Source: Desulfothermus sp964427155 (GTDB lineage: Bacteria; Desulfobacterota; Desulfovibrionia; Desulfovibrionales; Desulfothermaceae). From it: a DNA stretch of 64,000 nucleotides. Below, piece by piece: positions 53,323 through 61,801 of the stretch (the stretch's first letter is position 1; every line of letters begins with the position of its first letter). Below the pieces are notes generated by a model that did not search any database, was not told where the DNA came from, and saw only the letters and a program-made list of their open reading frames with translations. The translations under genes were made by a program, and so were the position numbers. The stretch covers positions 193,240 to 257,239 of the forward strand of contig CAYRSC010000004.1 in assembly GCA_964427155.1 (NCBI GenBank), written 5' to 3'.

Positions 53323-54012
53323 ATGGAAAGGCCTGAAGGTCTTCCCTGTAAAACACAAGGGGCAGGGAGGGAGACACAGGGCAAAGAGATAGACCTCTTA
53401 GAGACACTCATCAGAAAGACATATCACGATGGAGTAAATATATTTGGTCCCCTGAGAGAGATAATCTCCCTCAAGTTTGAATCCTCCCTCGGGACCTATG
53501 TAATAAACAACTTTACCTATTATCTTTCTTTACTTAAAAATCTAAGATTTGTATATCTCCTTAGAACCTCTCCAACATGCTTGAAAGAGACCAGTTTTGA
53601 GATTGGAGAATTTCTGGAAGGGGTCCTGTTTGAGGAGAAAAATAATTACCGAAGTGAAGAGAAGGAAAGCCTTATCTCTTCCTCCCTCAGGGTAAGGGGA
53701 CCTCAGGAGGCCATAGGGGCCCTATTTTCAAATCTGCTGGCAAATGCCTTCAGGTTTGGAGAAGAGATCTGGATAAGGATGGAGGGTAGTAGGGTAATAA
53801 TTAAAAATACAGTAGGATGTCCCCTCTGCCCTGATGCAGACTCCATATATGACCTGCCAGTGGCCTATGATAAGTTTGGAATTCTGGGGGCGGGAATTGG
53901 CCTTAAGATAGTAAAAGAGGTCTCTGATTTTCTGGAGATTGACATAGAAGATGAGGTGGGGGAGGATTACGTGGAGGTAAGGGCAGAACTGGCAAATATT
54001 GTGGATGAGTAG
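53323..54012 (+). CDS. histidine-kinase-like ATPase-domain protein
   Basis: A soluble protein of 229 residues from the ATG at 53323, chosen for GGGAGAAAATTT in front. The frame stays open to 53167, but that stretch is AT-rich and promoter-like (TTGAAA-16-TTATAT), and reads poorly as protein. The C-terminal 120 residues are a GHKL ATPase: SNLLANAFRFGEEI is the N-box, and GAGIGLKIVKEV is the G2 box; the usual DxGxG box is eroded (NTVGCPLCPDA). YHDGVNIFGPL in the N-terminal half might be a divergent H-box, but spacing is unusual. It is first in the CheD-HDOD operon and abuts it with no gap. Confidence 0.7.
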   Translation: MERPEGLPCKTQGAGRETQGKEIDLLETLIRKTYHDGVNIFGPLREIISLKFESSLGTYVINNFTYYLSLLKNLRFVYLLRTSPTCLKETSFEIGEFLEGVLFEEKNNYRSEEKESLISSSLRVRGPQEAIGALFSNLLANAFRFGEEIWIRMEGSRVIIKNTVGCPLCPDADSIYDLPVAYDKFGILGAGIGLKIVKEVSDFLEIDIEDEVGEDYVEVRAELANIVDE

Positions 54013-55338
54013 ATGAACACCCTATACATTGATGTGGGGGGATGTGAGGTCCTTAAAAATGGGGACCACAATATAAAGATCGTATTGGGCTCGTGCATTG
54101 GCATAGTAGTATATCATGAATCAAAGAGGATAATAGGGGCCATTCACATCCTCCTTCCCAAATATAAGCCCTCCGCCAAAGAAGACAAGAGGATTACCGC
54201 ATTTGCAGACAGGGGAATAACCCATCTCCTCCATACGATGAAGTCCTATACTAGAGAGATAAAGGATTATAAAGCGATAATGGCGGGAGGGGCAGACCTT
54301 TCCAGTTCCGATTACTTTAACATAGGCAGGGAGAACTATCAGGCGTGCAGGGATATACTCAAGGAACACCAGATAGAGGTGGTGTTTGAGGACTGTCTAG
54401 GGAAGGACCCTAGAATACTGGACTTTTATACCAGAGACCTCTCCTTTGAGGTGCATCCTGTCTCCAAATATTCCTATCCCCAGGACCTGGAGATGGAATA
54501 TAATCCCATAGAGATAATAAATGAGGTAAAAAGGACATCCAAATACTTTCCTGTTCCAAATAAGGCCATCATGGAGATAATCAGACTAAAAAGGGAGGAG
54601 GCCACTCCTGAAAAGATGGAGGAGATAATCTTAAAGGATGACTTTATCGCCGCTAATTTTCTAAGATTTGTAAATTCTTCCTATTTTTCTCCCCAGAATA
54701 GGATAACCAGTCTGAAACAGGCCATAGTGTATGCAGGATTAGAAAACATATATAAGTTTGTAAACAACCTTCTGGTCCAAAACATGGTAAAGAAGGATAT
54801 CTATTCCTATTCCATAGATATTCAACAGTACAAGATACATATCCTCGCCGTGGCCCTCCTGGCAGAGATCATAGCAGATATTGTGGGGGTGGAGAACCAC
54901 CTTGCCTATCTGGGGGGACTCTTCCATGATATAGGTAAAGTAATACTTGACCTCTATGCCCTGGACAACTTTAGTTCAACCAAGAGATATGCCATTATCT
55001 CCTTTGTGGAAGATGCCATAAAGTCCACAGCCCATGCAGTGGTGGGGAGGTTTTACCTCCAGTCCCTAAATCTGGATGAAGGGATACTGGATATAGTAGA
55101 ATATCATCACTATCCCCATCACGCACCTGAAAGTCACAAAAAGGCAGTTGCAGCAGTGGCCCTGGCAAATGTACTCATTACCAACTTTATGATAGGGGCA
55201 GACAACATAGTGAGATCCACTCCCTTCACCTCCCCCACGCAGATATATGAGACCCTTGAGATAGACCTGGAAGAGATGGATACTATTATCAATAGCATCC
55301 CATACCTTATCACTATAGCAGAAGAGATGGTGATATGA
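54013..55338 (+). CDS. CheD-HDOD fusion protein
   Basis: A 441-residue fusion. The N-terminal CheD deamidase domain (1 to about 155) keeps the catalytic Cys28 in VLGSCIG and His45 in GAIHILLP. Its C-terminal part is less conserved. An HDOD domain follows (about 165-390), with LRFVNSSYFSPQNRITSLKQAI and HDIGK at 305-309. CheD normally deamidates receptor glutamines and binds CheC or CheY; HDOD domains act in signalling with uncertain chemistry. The gene is joined end to start with the ATPase gene, and its stop overlaps the next cheR by 4 bp. I know of no standard protein with this fusion. Confidence 0.85.
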   Translation: MNTLYIDVGGCEVLKNGDHNIKIVLGSCIGIVVYHESKRIIGAIHILLPKYKPSAKEDKRITAFADRGITHLLHTMKSYTREIKDYKAIMAGGADLSSSDYFNIGRENYQACRDILKEHQIEVVFEDCLGKDPRILDFYTRDLSFEVHPVSKYSYPQDLEMEYNPIEIINEVKRTSKYFPVPNKAIMEIIRLKREEATPEKMEEIILKDDFIAANFLRFVNSSYFSPQNRITSLKQAIVYAGLENIYKFVNNLLVQNMVKKDIYSYSIDIQQYKIHILAVALLAEIIADIVGVENHLAYLGGLFHDIGKVILDLYALDNFSSTKRYAIISFVEDAIKSTAHAVVGRFYLQSLNLDEGILDIVEYHHYPHHAPESHKKAVAAVALANVLITNFMIGADNIVRSTPFTSPTQIYETLEIDLEEMDTIINSIPYLITIAEEMVI

Positions 55339-56159
55339 ATGAAGAGATAGTCGGACAGATAATAGAGATCATCCGACAAAAACGGGGGATGGACTTTTCA
55401 GAATACCGTACCCCCACCATCCTTCGCAGACTCAGACAGAGGATGCGGGTTATGGGATGCTCTTCCCTGGAGGAATACTTTGCCTACCTCCTCAGCCATA
55501 TGGAGGAAGAAATAGATATCCTGGTGGACTATTTTTTAATAAATACCACAGAATTCTTTAGAGATCCCTTATATTTTTACTACTTTGAATACCTTGCAAA
55601 GAAGATGGCAAACCTGGGAAGTACCTTTATAAAGGTGCTCAGTATTGGATGTGCCTCAGGGGAAGAGCCCTACTCATGTGCCATGATACTAAATGAGATA
55701 AAGACAAAACACCCTCACCTGGACTTTCAGATAGATGCCATTGATGTAGATGCAGAGGCCATAGAGGAGGCAAGGGGTGGCATATACTTTGACTACTCCA
55801 TAAAAAATATCCCTTCATATTATCTCTCCAAATACTTTGTGATAACCCATTCAAAGTATAAGATAGTCACTAGCTATTTTGATAAAAACATCTCCTTCTA
55901 TCACAAGGATATCTTCACCACGCACCTTTCTTTTGGTGGACTCTTCAAGTATAATTTTGTATTTGTTAGAAATATCCTCCTCTACTTCAGAGAAAGTAGG
56001 CAGAGGGAACTATTTACCAAAATAATGCTCACCCTGGAACAAGGAGGTTATCTGGTGCTTGGGAGTTCTGAGCATATTGTGGGAAGGTATGAACGCCTTT
56101 TTGAGCAGGCGTGCAAGGGGATAAAGATATTTAGATTCAAGGGATGGGAAGAGATATGA
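55335..56159 (+). CDS. CheR-type methyltransferase (second copy)
   Basis: A 274-residue CheR-family protein. The N-terminal helical part has RLRQRMRVMGCSSLEEY, the substrate segment INTTEFFRDP follows and the SAM site is SIGCASGEEPYSCA. The usual CRNVLIYF reads VRNILLYF. It overlaps CheD-HDOD by 4 bp upstream and the hybrid kinase by 4 bp downstream. No receptor or CheB lies in this operon, so the substrate could be receptors elsewhere or the kinase itself. Confidence 0.92.
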   Translation: MNEEIVGQIIEIIRQKRGMDFSEYRTPTILRRLRQRMRVMGCSSLEEYFAYLLSHMEEEIDILVDYFLINTTEFFRDPLYFYYFEYLAKKMANLGSTFIKVLSIGCASGEEPYSCAMILNEIKTKHPHLDFQIDAIDVDAEAIEEARGGIYFDYSIKNIPSYYLSKYFVITHSKYKIVTSYFDKNISFYHKDIFTTHLSFGGLFKYNFVFVRNILLYFRESRQRELFTKIMLTLEQGGYLVLGSSEHIVGRYERLFEQACKGIKIFRFKGWEEI

Positions 56160-58630
56160 GTAAAAAAAATAAGTCATCTGGAATAAACAGGGTCTTCAAA
56201 GATGAGCTTATCACCATTACCCTGGTAATAATCATCTTTGTGGTTCTCTCCCTGGCCCTGTTTGTCTTTGAGCACATAAGGGTACACTACTATCTTGTCT
56301 TTGTACTGCTGGCCATCTTGCTTTTATTTCTCTATGAGTCCATAAGACAGAACAGGGACCTCTTCCTGGAGACAGAGAGGCGCTCATTCCTCAACAGGAT
56401 ATACATTGAGATACTAAAGACCTTTGCAGGCATAACCAGTTATGAAGAGCTCTTTGGAAGGATAGTAAATGTATTGGTGGACAATGAGATAATATTCTCC
56501 GCCTCTGGGTACCTATATGAAACAGAAGAAAACCAGGTGGTAGTAAAATATACCCTGTGTAAAGGAGAGGGATTTGGTAAAAACACCACCATCCCTTTAG
56601 GGGAATTTGCCGGGAGATACTGCATAGAGAACAACCGATTGTATATTGTAACCGTGGAGGAGCCACCCCGGATATGCTCCTTTGTTTCAGCAGAGATGGA
56701 GATAAAGAGGTTTTTCTCCTATTTCTTTCCCATAAGCTATGAAGAGGAAGTGGTTGGAATCCTGGAGTGTCTATCTACCCAGCGTATTGAAGAAGAGGTG
56801 ATCTTGCTCATGGAAAAGATAGCGGTCCAGCTGGGAATTGCCATCATGTATCTCAGGAGGAACAAGCAGGTCCACGAGCTAAAGAGCGAGCTGGAGGAGA
56901 AAAACAAGATACTCATCGCCCAAAATAAGGAACTTCAGGCACAAAGTGAAGAACTAGAGGCACAGACAGAAGAGCTCCGAGCCCAAAAGGTGGAGTTGGA
57001 GGAGGCCAACAAGAAACTCAAAAAACTGGAAAGCTATAAATCAGAATTTCTTGCCAACATGGCCCATGAGCTCAGGACCCCCTTAAATTCCATCATTGGT
57101 CTTTCTCAGCTCATCTTAAAGGATCCCATACCCGATGCCTCCCTAAAACAAAAAATAGATGTCATATATACCAGCGGGAAACAGCTTCTAAATATCATAA
57201 ATGACATCCTGGACCTGAGCAAGATAGAGGCGGGAAAACTGGAGGTAACGCCAGAGGAATTCAATCTCACAGAGGTACTGGAATATGTGGAGACAATAAT
57301 CTCTTCTCAGTGTGAGAAAAAGGGACTTGAATTGACCATAGAGAATACACTCTCAAACGATATGTTATACACAGACCGACATAAGGTAATCCAGATCCTG
57401 CTCAATCTACTTTCAAACGCCATAAAGTACACTGACAGGGGCAAGATAACCATAAGGGCCTATGAGATAGAAAAGGACAAGATAAGGCTGGATGTGTGCG
57501 ATACAGGGATAGGGATAAAAAAAGAGCTTATAGAAGATATATTTGAGCCCTTTCATAGGATAGAGACAAAAAAGTATATTCAAGGCACAGGGCTGGGGCT
57601 CCCTTTAACCAAAAAACTCATCACCCTTTTAGGGGGCTCTATCCTGGTAAAGAGCAAACTGAAACAGGGTACTACCTTTAGCATCGTCCTTCCCAGAAGG
57701 TTTCAGGAGAAATCCTACCCTGAGGGGACAGAAGAGAAAAAGAAGGCCCCTGGGACCCAAGCAAGAGGAGAGGTGCTTCCCTCTTATCCAGCCAGGGCAG
57801 AGGCCAGAGAGCCCACTGTGATGGTGGTGGACGATGACCTGCTGAGCATCAAAGAACTCACCTCGTTTATACGGGAGATTGACCCCCGCATAAATATACT
57901 TACCGCCAAAAATGGAAAAGAGGCCCTGGAGCAATTAAAAGAACACCCTGTGGACATAATATTCCTGGACCTGGATATGCCGGAGATGGATGGATATGAA
58001 TTTATGCACAAACTCAGGACAAAGGGAAAAGATGCCAAGATAGTTGTGGTCACAGCCATGGATATAGATGAGAAGATATTGGATGAGTATGGAGAATTTG
58101 TGAAATCCATTTTTATCAAGGGGAGGGATACCAAATATTACCTCAAGAGCATAATAAAAAAGTTGCTAGGTGAGACCGAAGAGGAGATGGAGGATGTAGA
58201 AGAAATAGAGGAGAGGATGAGGGAAATAGAAAAAGGGCCCCAGAGAGAGGTAGATGGAGGGAAAAAGCGCATCCTTTTGGTGGAGGATAATCTGGCCAAC
58301 AGGTTTCTCATCAGGGAGTTGTTGGCAGAATATGATGTGGAAATGGACGAGGCGGGAAATGGACTGGAGGCCCTGGACCTGTTGGGAAAGAAGGAATATG
58401 ACCTCATATTAATGGATATCCAGATGCCCAAGATGGACGGGTACGAGGCCCTGGATCACATAAAGAGCAATAAAAAACTCCGTCACATACCGGTAATTGC
58501 CCTTACTGCCAAGGCATTTAAAAGGGATATTGAACAGATGAAGGAGATGGGTTTCTATGAGGTTATTTTAAAGCCCATTAATATGGACAGCTTCCACGAG
58601 ATCATTAAAAGGTTTTTATCCAAAAAATAA
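56156..58630 (+). CDS. hybrid histidine kinase (2 TM, GAF, HisKA, HATPase, two receivers)
   Basis: An 824-residue membrane kinase starting at the ATG that overlaps the cheR stop (ATGA). Two membrane helices (about 17-38 and 43-62) leave almost no periplasmic loop. A GAF-like domain spans about 85-230, then a coiled coil with AQSEELEAQTEELRAQ repeats. The H-box ANMAHELRTPL has His304. HATPase motifs NLLSNAIKY, DTGIGI and GTGLGL are intact. Receiver 1 has Asp605 in FLDLDMPEMDG and receiver 2 has Asp754 in LMDIQMPKMDG. Without a periplasmic sensor, the input is probably cytoplasmic, through GAF or the Che-like partners. Confidence 0.95.
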   Translation: MSKKNKSSGINRVFKDELITITLVIIIFVVLSLALFVFEHIRVHYYLVFVLLAILLLFLYESIRQNRDLFLETERRSFLNRIYIEILKTFAGITSYEELFGRIVNVLVDNEIIFSASGYLYETEENQVVVKYTLCKGEGFGKNTTIPLGEFAGRYCIENNRLYIVTVEEPPRICSFVSAEMEIKRFFSYFFPISYEEEVVGILECLSTQRIEEEVILLMEKIAVQLGIAIMYLRRNKQVHELKSELEEKNKILIAQNKELQAQSEELEAQTEELRAQKVELEEANKKLKKLESYKSEFLANMAHELRTPLNSIIGLSQLILKDPIPDASLKQKIDVIYTSGKQLLNIINDILDLSKIEAGKLEVTPEEFNLTEVLEYVETIISSQCEKKGLELTIENTLSNDMLYTDRHKVIQILLNLLSNAIKYTDRGKITIRAYEIEKDKIRLDVCDTGIGIKKELIEDIFEPFHRIETKKYIQGTGLGLPLTKKLITLLGGSILVKSKLKQGTTFSIVLPRRFQEKSYPEGTEEKKKAPGTQARGEVLPSYPARAEAREPTVMVVDDDLLSIKELTSFIREIDPRINILTAKNGKEALEQLKEHPVDIIFLDLDMPEMDGYEFMHKLRTKGKDAKIVVVTAMDIDEKILDEYGEFVKSIFIKGRDTKYYLKSIIKKLLGETEEEMEDVEEIEERMREIEKGPQREVDGGKKRILLVEDNLANRFLIRELLAEYDVEMDEAGNGLEALDLLGKKEYDLILMDIQMPKMDGYEALDHIKSNKKLRHIPVIALTAKAFKRDIEQMKEMGFYEVILKPINMDSFHEIIKRFLSKK

Positions 58631-58633
58631 GAA

Positions 58634-60061
58634 TTATCCTTTAATACAGGCAAGGGGCCTCAGTCTTACAACCTTTTTGGCCAGCCTGGCGTTATGAGTG
58701 GAATCAACCACCTCATCCACATCCTTATAGGCCCCTGGTGCCTCTTCTGCCGCCCCCCTCTTGCTAACTGCCCTCACCATAATGCCCTGAGATGCAAGAG
58801 AGTTTATCACAGAAGCGCCCTTCCACCTCTTGGTAGCCTGTCTGCGGCTCATGGCCCTGCCAGCCCCATGACACGCAGAACTCCATGCCCTGAGTCCTCC
58901 TTCTCTGGTACCTGCAAGCACATAAGAGGCGGTACCCATGCTCCCTCCTATAATCACAGGCTGTCCCACCTCTCTAAATTTATATGGAAGCCCCTCCCTG
59001 CCTGGGGGATAGGCCCTGGTGGCACCTTTGCGATGCACATATAATCTTTTGGTATGTCCCCCAACCTCATGGGATTCTATCTTGCAGGTATTATGGCTCA
59101 CATCATAAAGCATACTCAGCCGCCTAGAGGGAAAACACTTCTGAAAACACTCTCCAATGAGGTGAGATAGGACCTGCCTATTTGCCAGGGCACAATTTAT
59201 ACCACAGACCATGGCACCATAAAAATCTTGCCCCTCCCTGGAAAGGATGGGGGCACATACCAGGTCCTTTTCAGGGAGATAGATGCCATATTTCTCCGCC
59301 GCCCTTCTGAGTAGATGGATGTAATCTGTCCCTATCTGATGGCCAAGGGCCCTTGACCCGCAATGGATGGTAATAACCACCTGCCCCTCCCAGAGTCCAA
59401 AGGCACGGGCAATGGCTGGCTCAAAGATCTTTTGAACATATTGTATCTCCAGATAGTGATTACCTGAGCCCAGGGTCCCAATCTGCCTCTTTTGTCTCTT
59501 TTTGGCAGTGGAAGAGACCTTGTTGGGATCAGCTCCACGGACACATCCCCCATCCTCTATGAACTCAAGGTCCTCTTCACTCCCATATCCCTCCTCCACA
59601 GCCCATCTTGCCCCCTTTATGAGGAGATCATCCAGTCTGGACTCTGACAACTTTATAAGTCCCTCTGACCCAACACCTGCAGGGATGCGTCTAAAGAGCA
59701 TCTCCACAAACTTATGCAGATGGGAGGCTATCTCCTCCCGTGACATATCCGTGAGCAGGGTCCGCACCCCACAGGAGATATCATATCCAATACCCCCAAC
59801 AGATATTATTCCCCCCTTATCCGCATCAAAGGCCGCCACCCCTCCAATGGGAAAACCATAACCCCAGTGGGCATCAGGCATCACATAACACGCATCTACT
59901 ATCCCCGGCAGGGTGGCAACATTTGCGGCCTGTTCAAAGACCTTTGGCTCCAAGGAGGCTATAATCTCCCTGGTTCCAAAAAATCTCGCAGGTACCCTCA
60001 TCTTTCCCTTTCTGGGTAGTTCCCAGCAAAATTCCTCTATCTGAATGAGTTCAGAGATCAT
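58634..60061 (-). CDS. rtcB: RNA-splicing ligase RtcB
   Basis: GTP- and Mn-dependent ligase joining 2',3'-cyclic phosphate to 5'-OH ends. A 475-residue protein with the metal-binding Asp-Cys in YDISCGVRT, SGNHYLEIQ, IHCGSRALGHQ, YDVSHNTCK and the guanylylated His in SACHGAGRAMSR, all intact. It functions in RNA repair in bacteria. No archease or RtcA is adjacent. It converges with the hybrid kinase at a 3-bp gap and is read after two FeoA-like genes. Confidence 0.97.
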   Translation of the reverse strand: MISELIQIEEFCWELPRKGKMRVPARFFGTREIIASLEPKVFEQAANVATLPGIVDACYVMPDAHWGYGFPIGGVAAFDADKGGIISVGGIGYDISCGVRTLLTDMSREEIASHLHKFVEMLFRRIPAGVGSEGLIKLSESRLDDLLIKGARWAVEEGYGSEEDLEFIEDGGCVRGADPNKVSSTAKKRQKRQIGTLGSGNHYLEIQYVQKIFEPAIARAFGLWEGQVVITIHCGSRALGHQIGTDYIHLLRRAAEKYGIYLPEKDLVCAPILSREGQDFYGAMVCGINCALANRQVLSHLIGECFQKCFPSRRLSMLYDVSHNTCKIESHEVGGHTKRLYVHRKGATRAYPPGREGLPYKFREVGQPVIIGGSMGTASYVLAGTREGGLRAWSSACHGAGRAMSRRQATKRWKGASVINSLASQGIMVRAVSKRGAAEEAPGAYKDVDEVVDSTHNARLAKKVVRLRPLACIKG

Positions 60062-60075
60062 AAGCCTCTCATTGT

Positions 60076-60324
60076 CTAGTTGTTACAGGGGACCACATAT
60101 ATAAAATCTGCCTCATTATTACGAAGCGTAAGGGTAAAATTATTTATTCTAATGGCCACAGGGTCCTTTAAAGGGGCCCTGCCAATCACTGTAATCTCTA
60201 CCCCTGGCACCACTCCCATATCCCTTATCCTCCGCCCCAACTCTCCAGTGGCATGGACCTCCAATATCCTTGCCCTTTGATTTATCTGCAATTGTCTGAG
60301 ACTCATCCTATCCTTTTTATCCAT
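60076..60324 (-). CDS. FeoA-domain protein
   Basis: An 82-residue FeoA/SH3-like protein from MDKKDRMSLR, preceded by a GGGGGG tract. It shows LRRRIRDMGVVPG-like (here LGRRIRDMGVVPGVEI) and ends DFIYVVPC. FeoA proteins bind and tune the FeoB GTPase for ferrous iron uptake. There is no FeoB next to it. Its start is 13 bp from the stop of a second FeoA-like gene. Confidence 0.85.
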   Translation of the reverse strand: MDKKDRMSLRQLQINQRARILEVHATGELGRRIRDMGVVPGVEITVIGRAPLKDPVAIRINNFTLTLRNNEADFIYVVPCNN

Positions 60325-60337
60325 CACACCACCCCCC

Positions 60338-60571
60338 TTACTCATCTTTAACATGGGCAAATATCTTTGAGGCCAGGCCATAACCCAGGACCAGATCAAA
60401 GCCCCTTATCCTTATTCTACAGGGTCCCATCCCTGAGGAGGTTATAAGGACTTCAGTCCCAGGGGTAAGTCCCATTGAATACAGCCTTGACCTCACACGC
60501 CTTCCACCACCAAAAGAATCTATTATCACCTTTGTTCCAGGGGCAAAGTCCACCAGCGACCTCTGTTTCAT
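60338..60571 (-). CDS. FeoA-domain protein
   Basis: A 77-residue FeoA-like protein starting at MKQRSLVDFAPG, with GGAGGAAGGGA in front. SRLYSMGLTPGTEVLI and RIRGFDLVLGYGLASKI are the family marks. An ATG 45 bp upstream is possible but has a weaker site. It is divergent from cbiM across a shared intergenic region of about 160 bp. Confidence 0.85.
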   Translation of the reverse strand: MKQRSLVDFAPGTKVIIDSFGGGRRVRSRLYSMGLTPGTEVLITSSGMGPCRIRIRGFDLVLGYGLASKIFAHVKDE

Positions 60572-60674
60572 AAAAATCCCTTCCTCCCTTGAGAGTTTGG
60601 CACTCCTAATTTTCATAAGCCGCAACCCTAATTTTGTCAATTTTATAAAAACTTAGAAAAGAGTTATTTTTTAG

Positions 60675-60707
60675 TTGTATTTTTTTTCATAAAGTATTAC
60701 TTAATAC
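60675..60707 (+). promoter_or_regulatory. cbiM promoter with overlapping palindrome (possible metal-repressor operator)
   Basis: TTGTAT (60675-60680), 17 bp, TACTTA (60698-60703). The inverted repeat GTATT-ACTT-AATAC (60694-60707) covers the -10, as an operator for a repressor would. A nickel or cobalt regulator such as NikR is a guess from the genes downstream. GGAGGTGTGT precedes the ATG. Confidence 0.4.
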
Positions 60708-60730
60708 AAAAAAAATTAAAGGAGGTGTGT

Positions 60731-61426
60731 ATGCATATTCCAGACGGGTATCTAAGTCCTCAGACATGTGCGGTAATGTATGGAGCGGCATTACCTTTCT
60801 GGGTAATTGCCGCCAGGAAGGTAAAAGAACAGCTAACCACTCGCACAGTTCCCCTGCTGAGTGTATTTGCGGCATTTTCCTTTGTGATAATGATGTTTAA
60901 TGCACCTGTACCAGGGGGGACCACAGCACATGCAGTGGGAGGCACTCTCATGGCCATTGTACTTGGGCCCTGGGCGGCCACCATAGGGGTCTCTGCGGCG
61001 CTGCTCATACAGGCCATCTTTTTTGGAGACGGGGGCATCCTGGCCTTCGGTGCCAATTGTTTTAACATGGCCATTGTGCTCCCTTTTGTAGGTTATGGGG
61101 TATATAGACTTATCTCCAAAAATGCCCCAATCGGTTCTTCCCGGCAGTGGATAGCCGCCGCCATTGGAGGATATGTGGGGATAAATGCCGCAGCTTTTTG
61201 TGCAGCAGTGGAGTTTGGTATTCAACCCATATTATTTCACACTGCAAATGGGACCCCTCTTTATTGTCCCTATGGTCTCTCGCAATCTATTCCCGGAATG
61301 ATGTTGGCCCATTTAACTGTTGCAGGATTAGCTGAGGCATTTGTCACCGGTGGTGTGGTTCTCTTCCTCCAGAGGGTAATGCCTGACATCCTTAAAACCG
61401 CAAAAGGACAGGAGGCAGTAGCATGA
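60731..61426 (+). CDS. cbiM: cobalt/nickel ECF transporter substrate-binding subunit CbiM/NikM
   Basis: S-component of a transition-metal ECF transporter, 231 residues with about six helices. It begins MHIPDGYLSP; the N-terminal Met-His-Ile-Pro-Asp is the metal site, which fixes the start at the ATG at 60731 and not at the GTG two codons upstream. NAPVPGGTTAHAVGG supplies more conserved His. Cobalt and nickel types cannot be told apart by eye. The symbol follows the cbi naming for convenience. It overlaps the next gene by 4 bp. Confidence 0.93.
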   Translation: MHIPDGYLSPQTCAVMYGAALPFWVIAARKVKEQLTTRTVPLLSVFAAFSFVIMMFNAPVPGGTTAHAVGGTLMAIVLGPWAATIGVSAALLIQAIFFGDGGILAFGANCFNMAIVLPFVGYGVYRLISKNAPIGSSRQWIAAAIGGYVGINAAAFCAAVEFGIQPILFHTANGTPLYCPYGLSQSIPGMMLAHLTVAGLAEAFVTGGVVLFLQRVMPDILKTAKGQEAVA

Positions 61427-61731
61427 ACAAGGGCATAAAGATGCTATGGATCGGAATTGGAGTGTTGGCCATCCTATCCCCCATAGGGCTCCTGGCATCA
61501 GGGGATGCGTGGGGAGAATGGGGGGCAGAGGAGTTTCAAAAGGTCCTGGGCTATATCCCTCAGGGGCTAAAACACTTTTCCTCCCTCTGGAATGCCCCCC
61601 TGCCAGATTACACCATACCTGGCATCCACAATGACTTTGTGGGCTACATAGGTGCGGCAGTGGTGGGTATTGCCCTGGTGGCCCTATTTACATGGATACT
61701 GGGGAAGGTCCTGGCAAAGAAGGAAAGTTGA
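61423..61731 (+). CDS. PDGLE-domain (CbiN/NikN-like) transporter subunit
   Basis: A 102-residue protein with a membrane helix near each end. A loop of about 45 residues lies between them, with PLPDYTIPG, the PDGLE-type motif seen in NikN-like or fused CbiM proteins. It stabilises the M subunit of metal ECF transporters. It overlaps cbiM by 4 bp and is followed by a terminator-like hairpin. Confidence 0.85.
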   Translation: MNKGIKMLWIGIGVLAILSPIGLLASGDAWGEWGAEEFQKVLGYIPQGLKHFSSLWNAPLPDYTIPGIHNDFVGYIGAAVVGIALVALFTWILGKVLAKKES

Positions 61732-61757
61732 CATATCTCTCTCTATTAATCTATTAC

Positions 61758-61788
61758 AAAGGGGCATTTTTGCCCCTTTTATTTTTTG
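61758..61788 (+). terminator. terminator-like hairpin between cbiN-like gene and cbiQ
   Basis: AAAGGGGCA-TTTT-TGCCCCTTT followed by TATTTTTT. It lies inside an operon whose products act together, so it probably sets the expression ratio of M/N to Q/O by partial termination. Confidence 0.75.
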
Positions 61789-61801
61789 AGGCCAAATAAG
61801 A

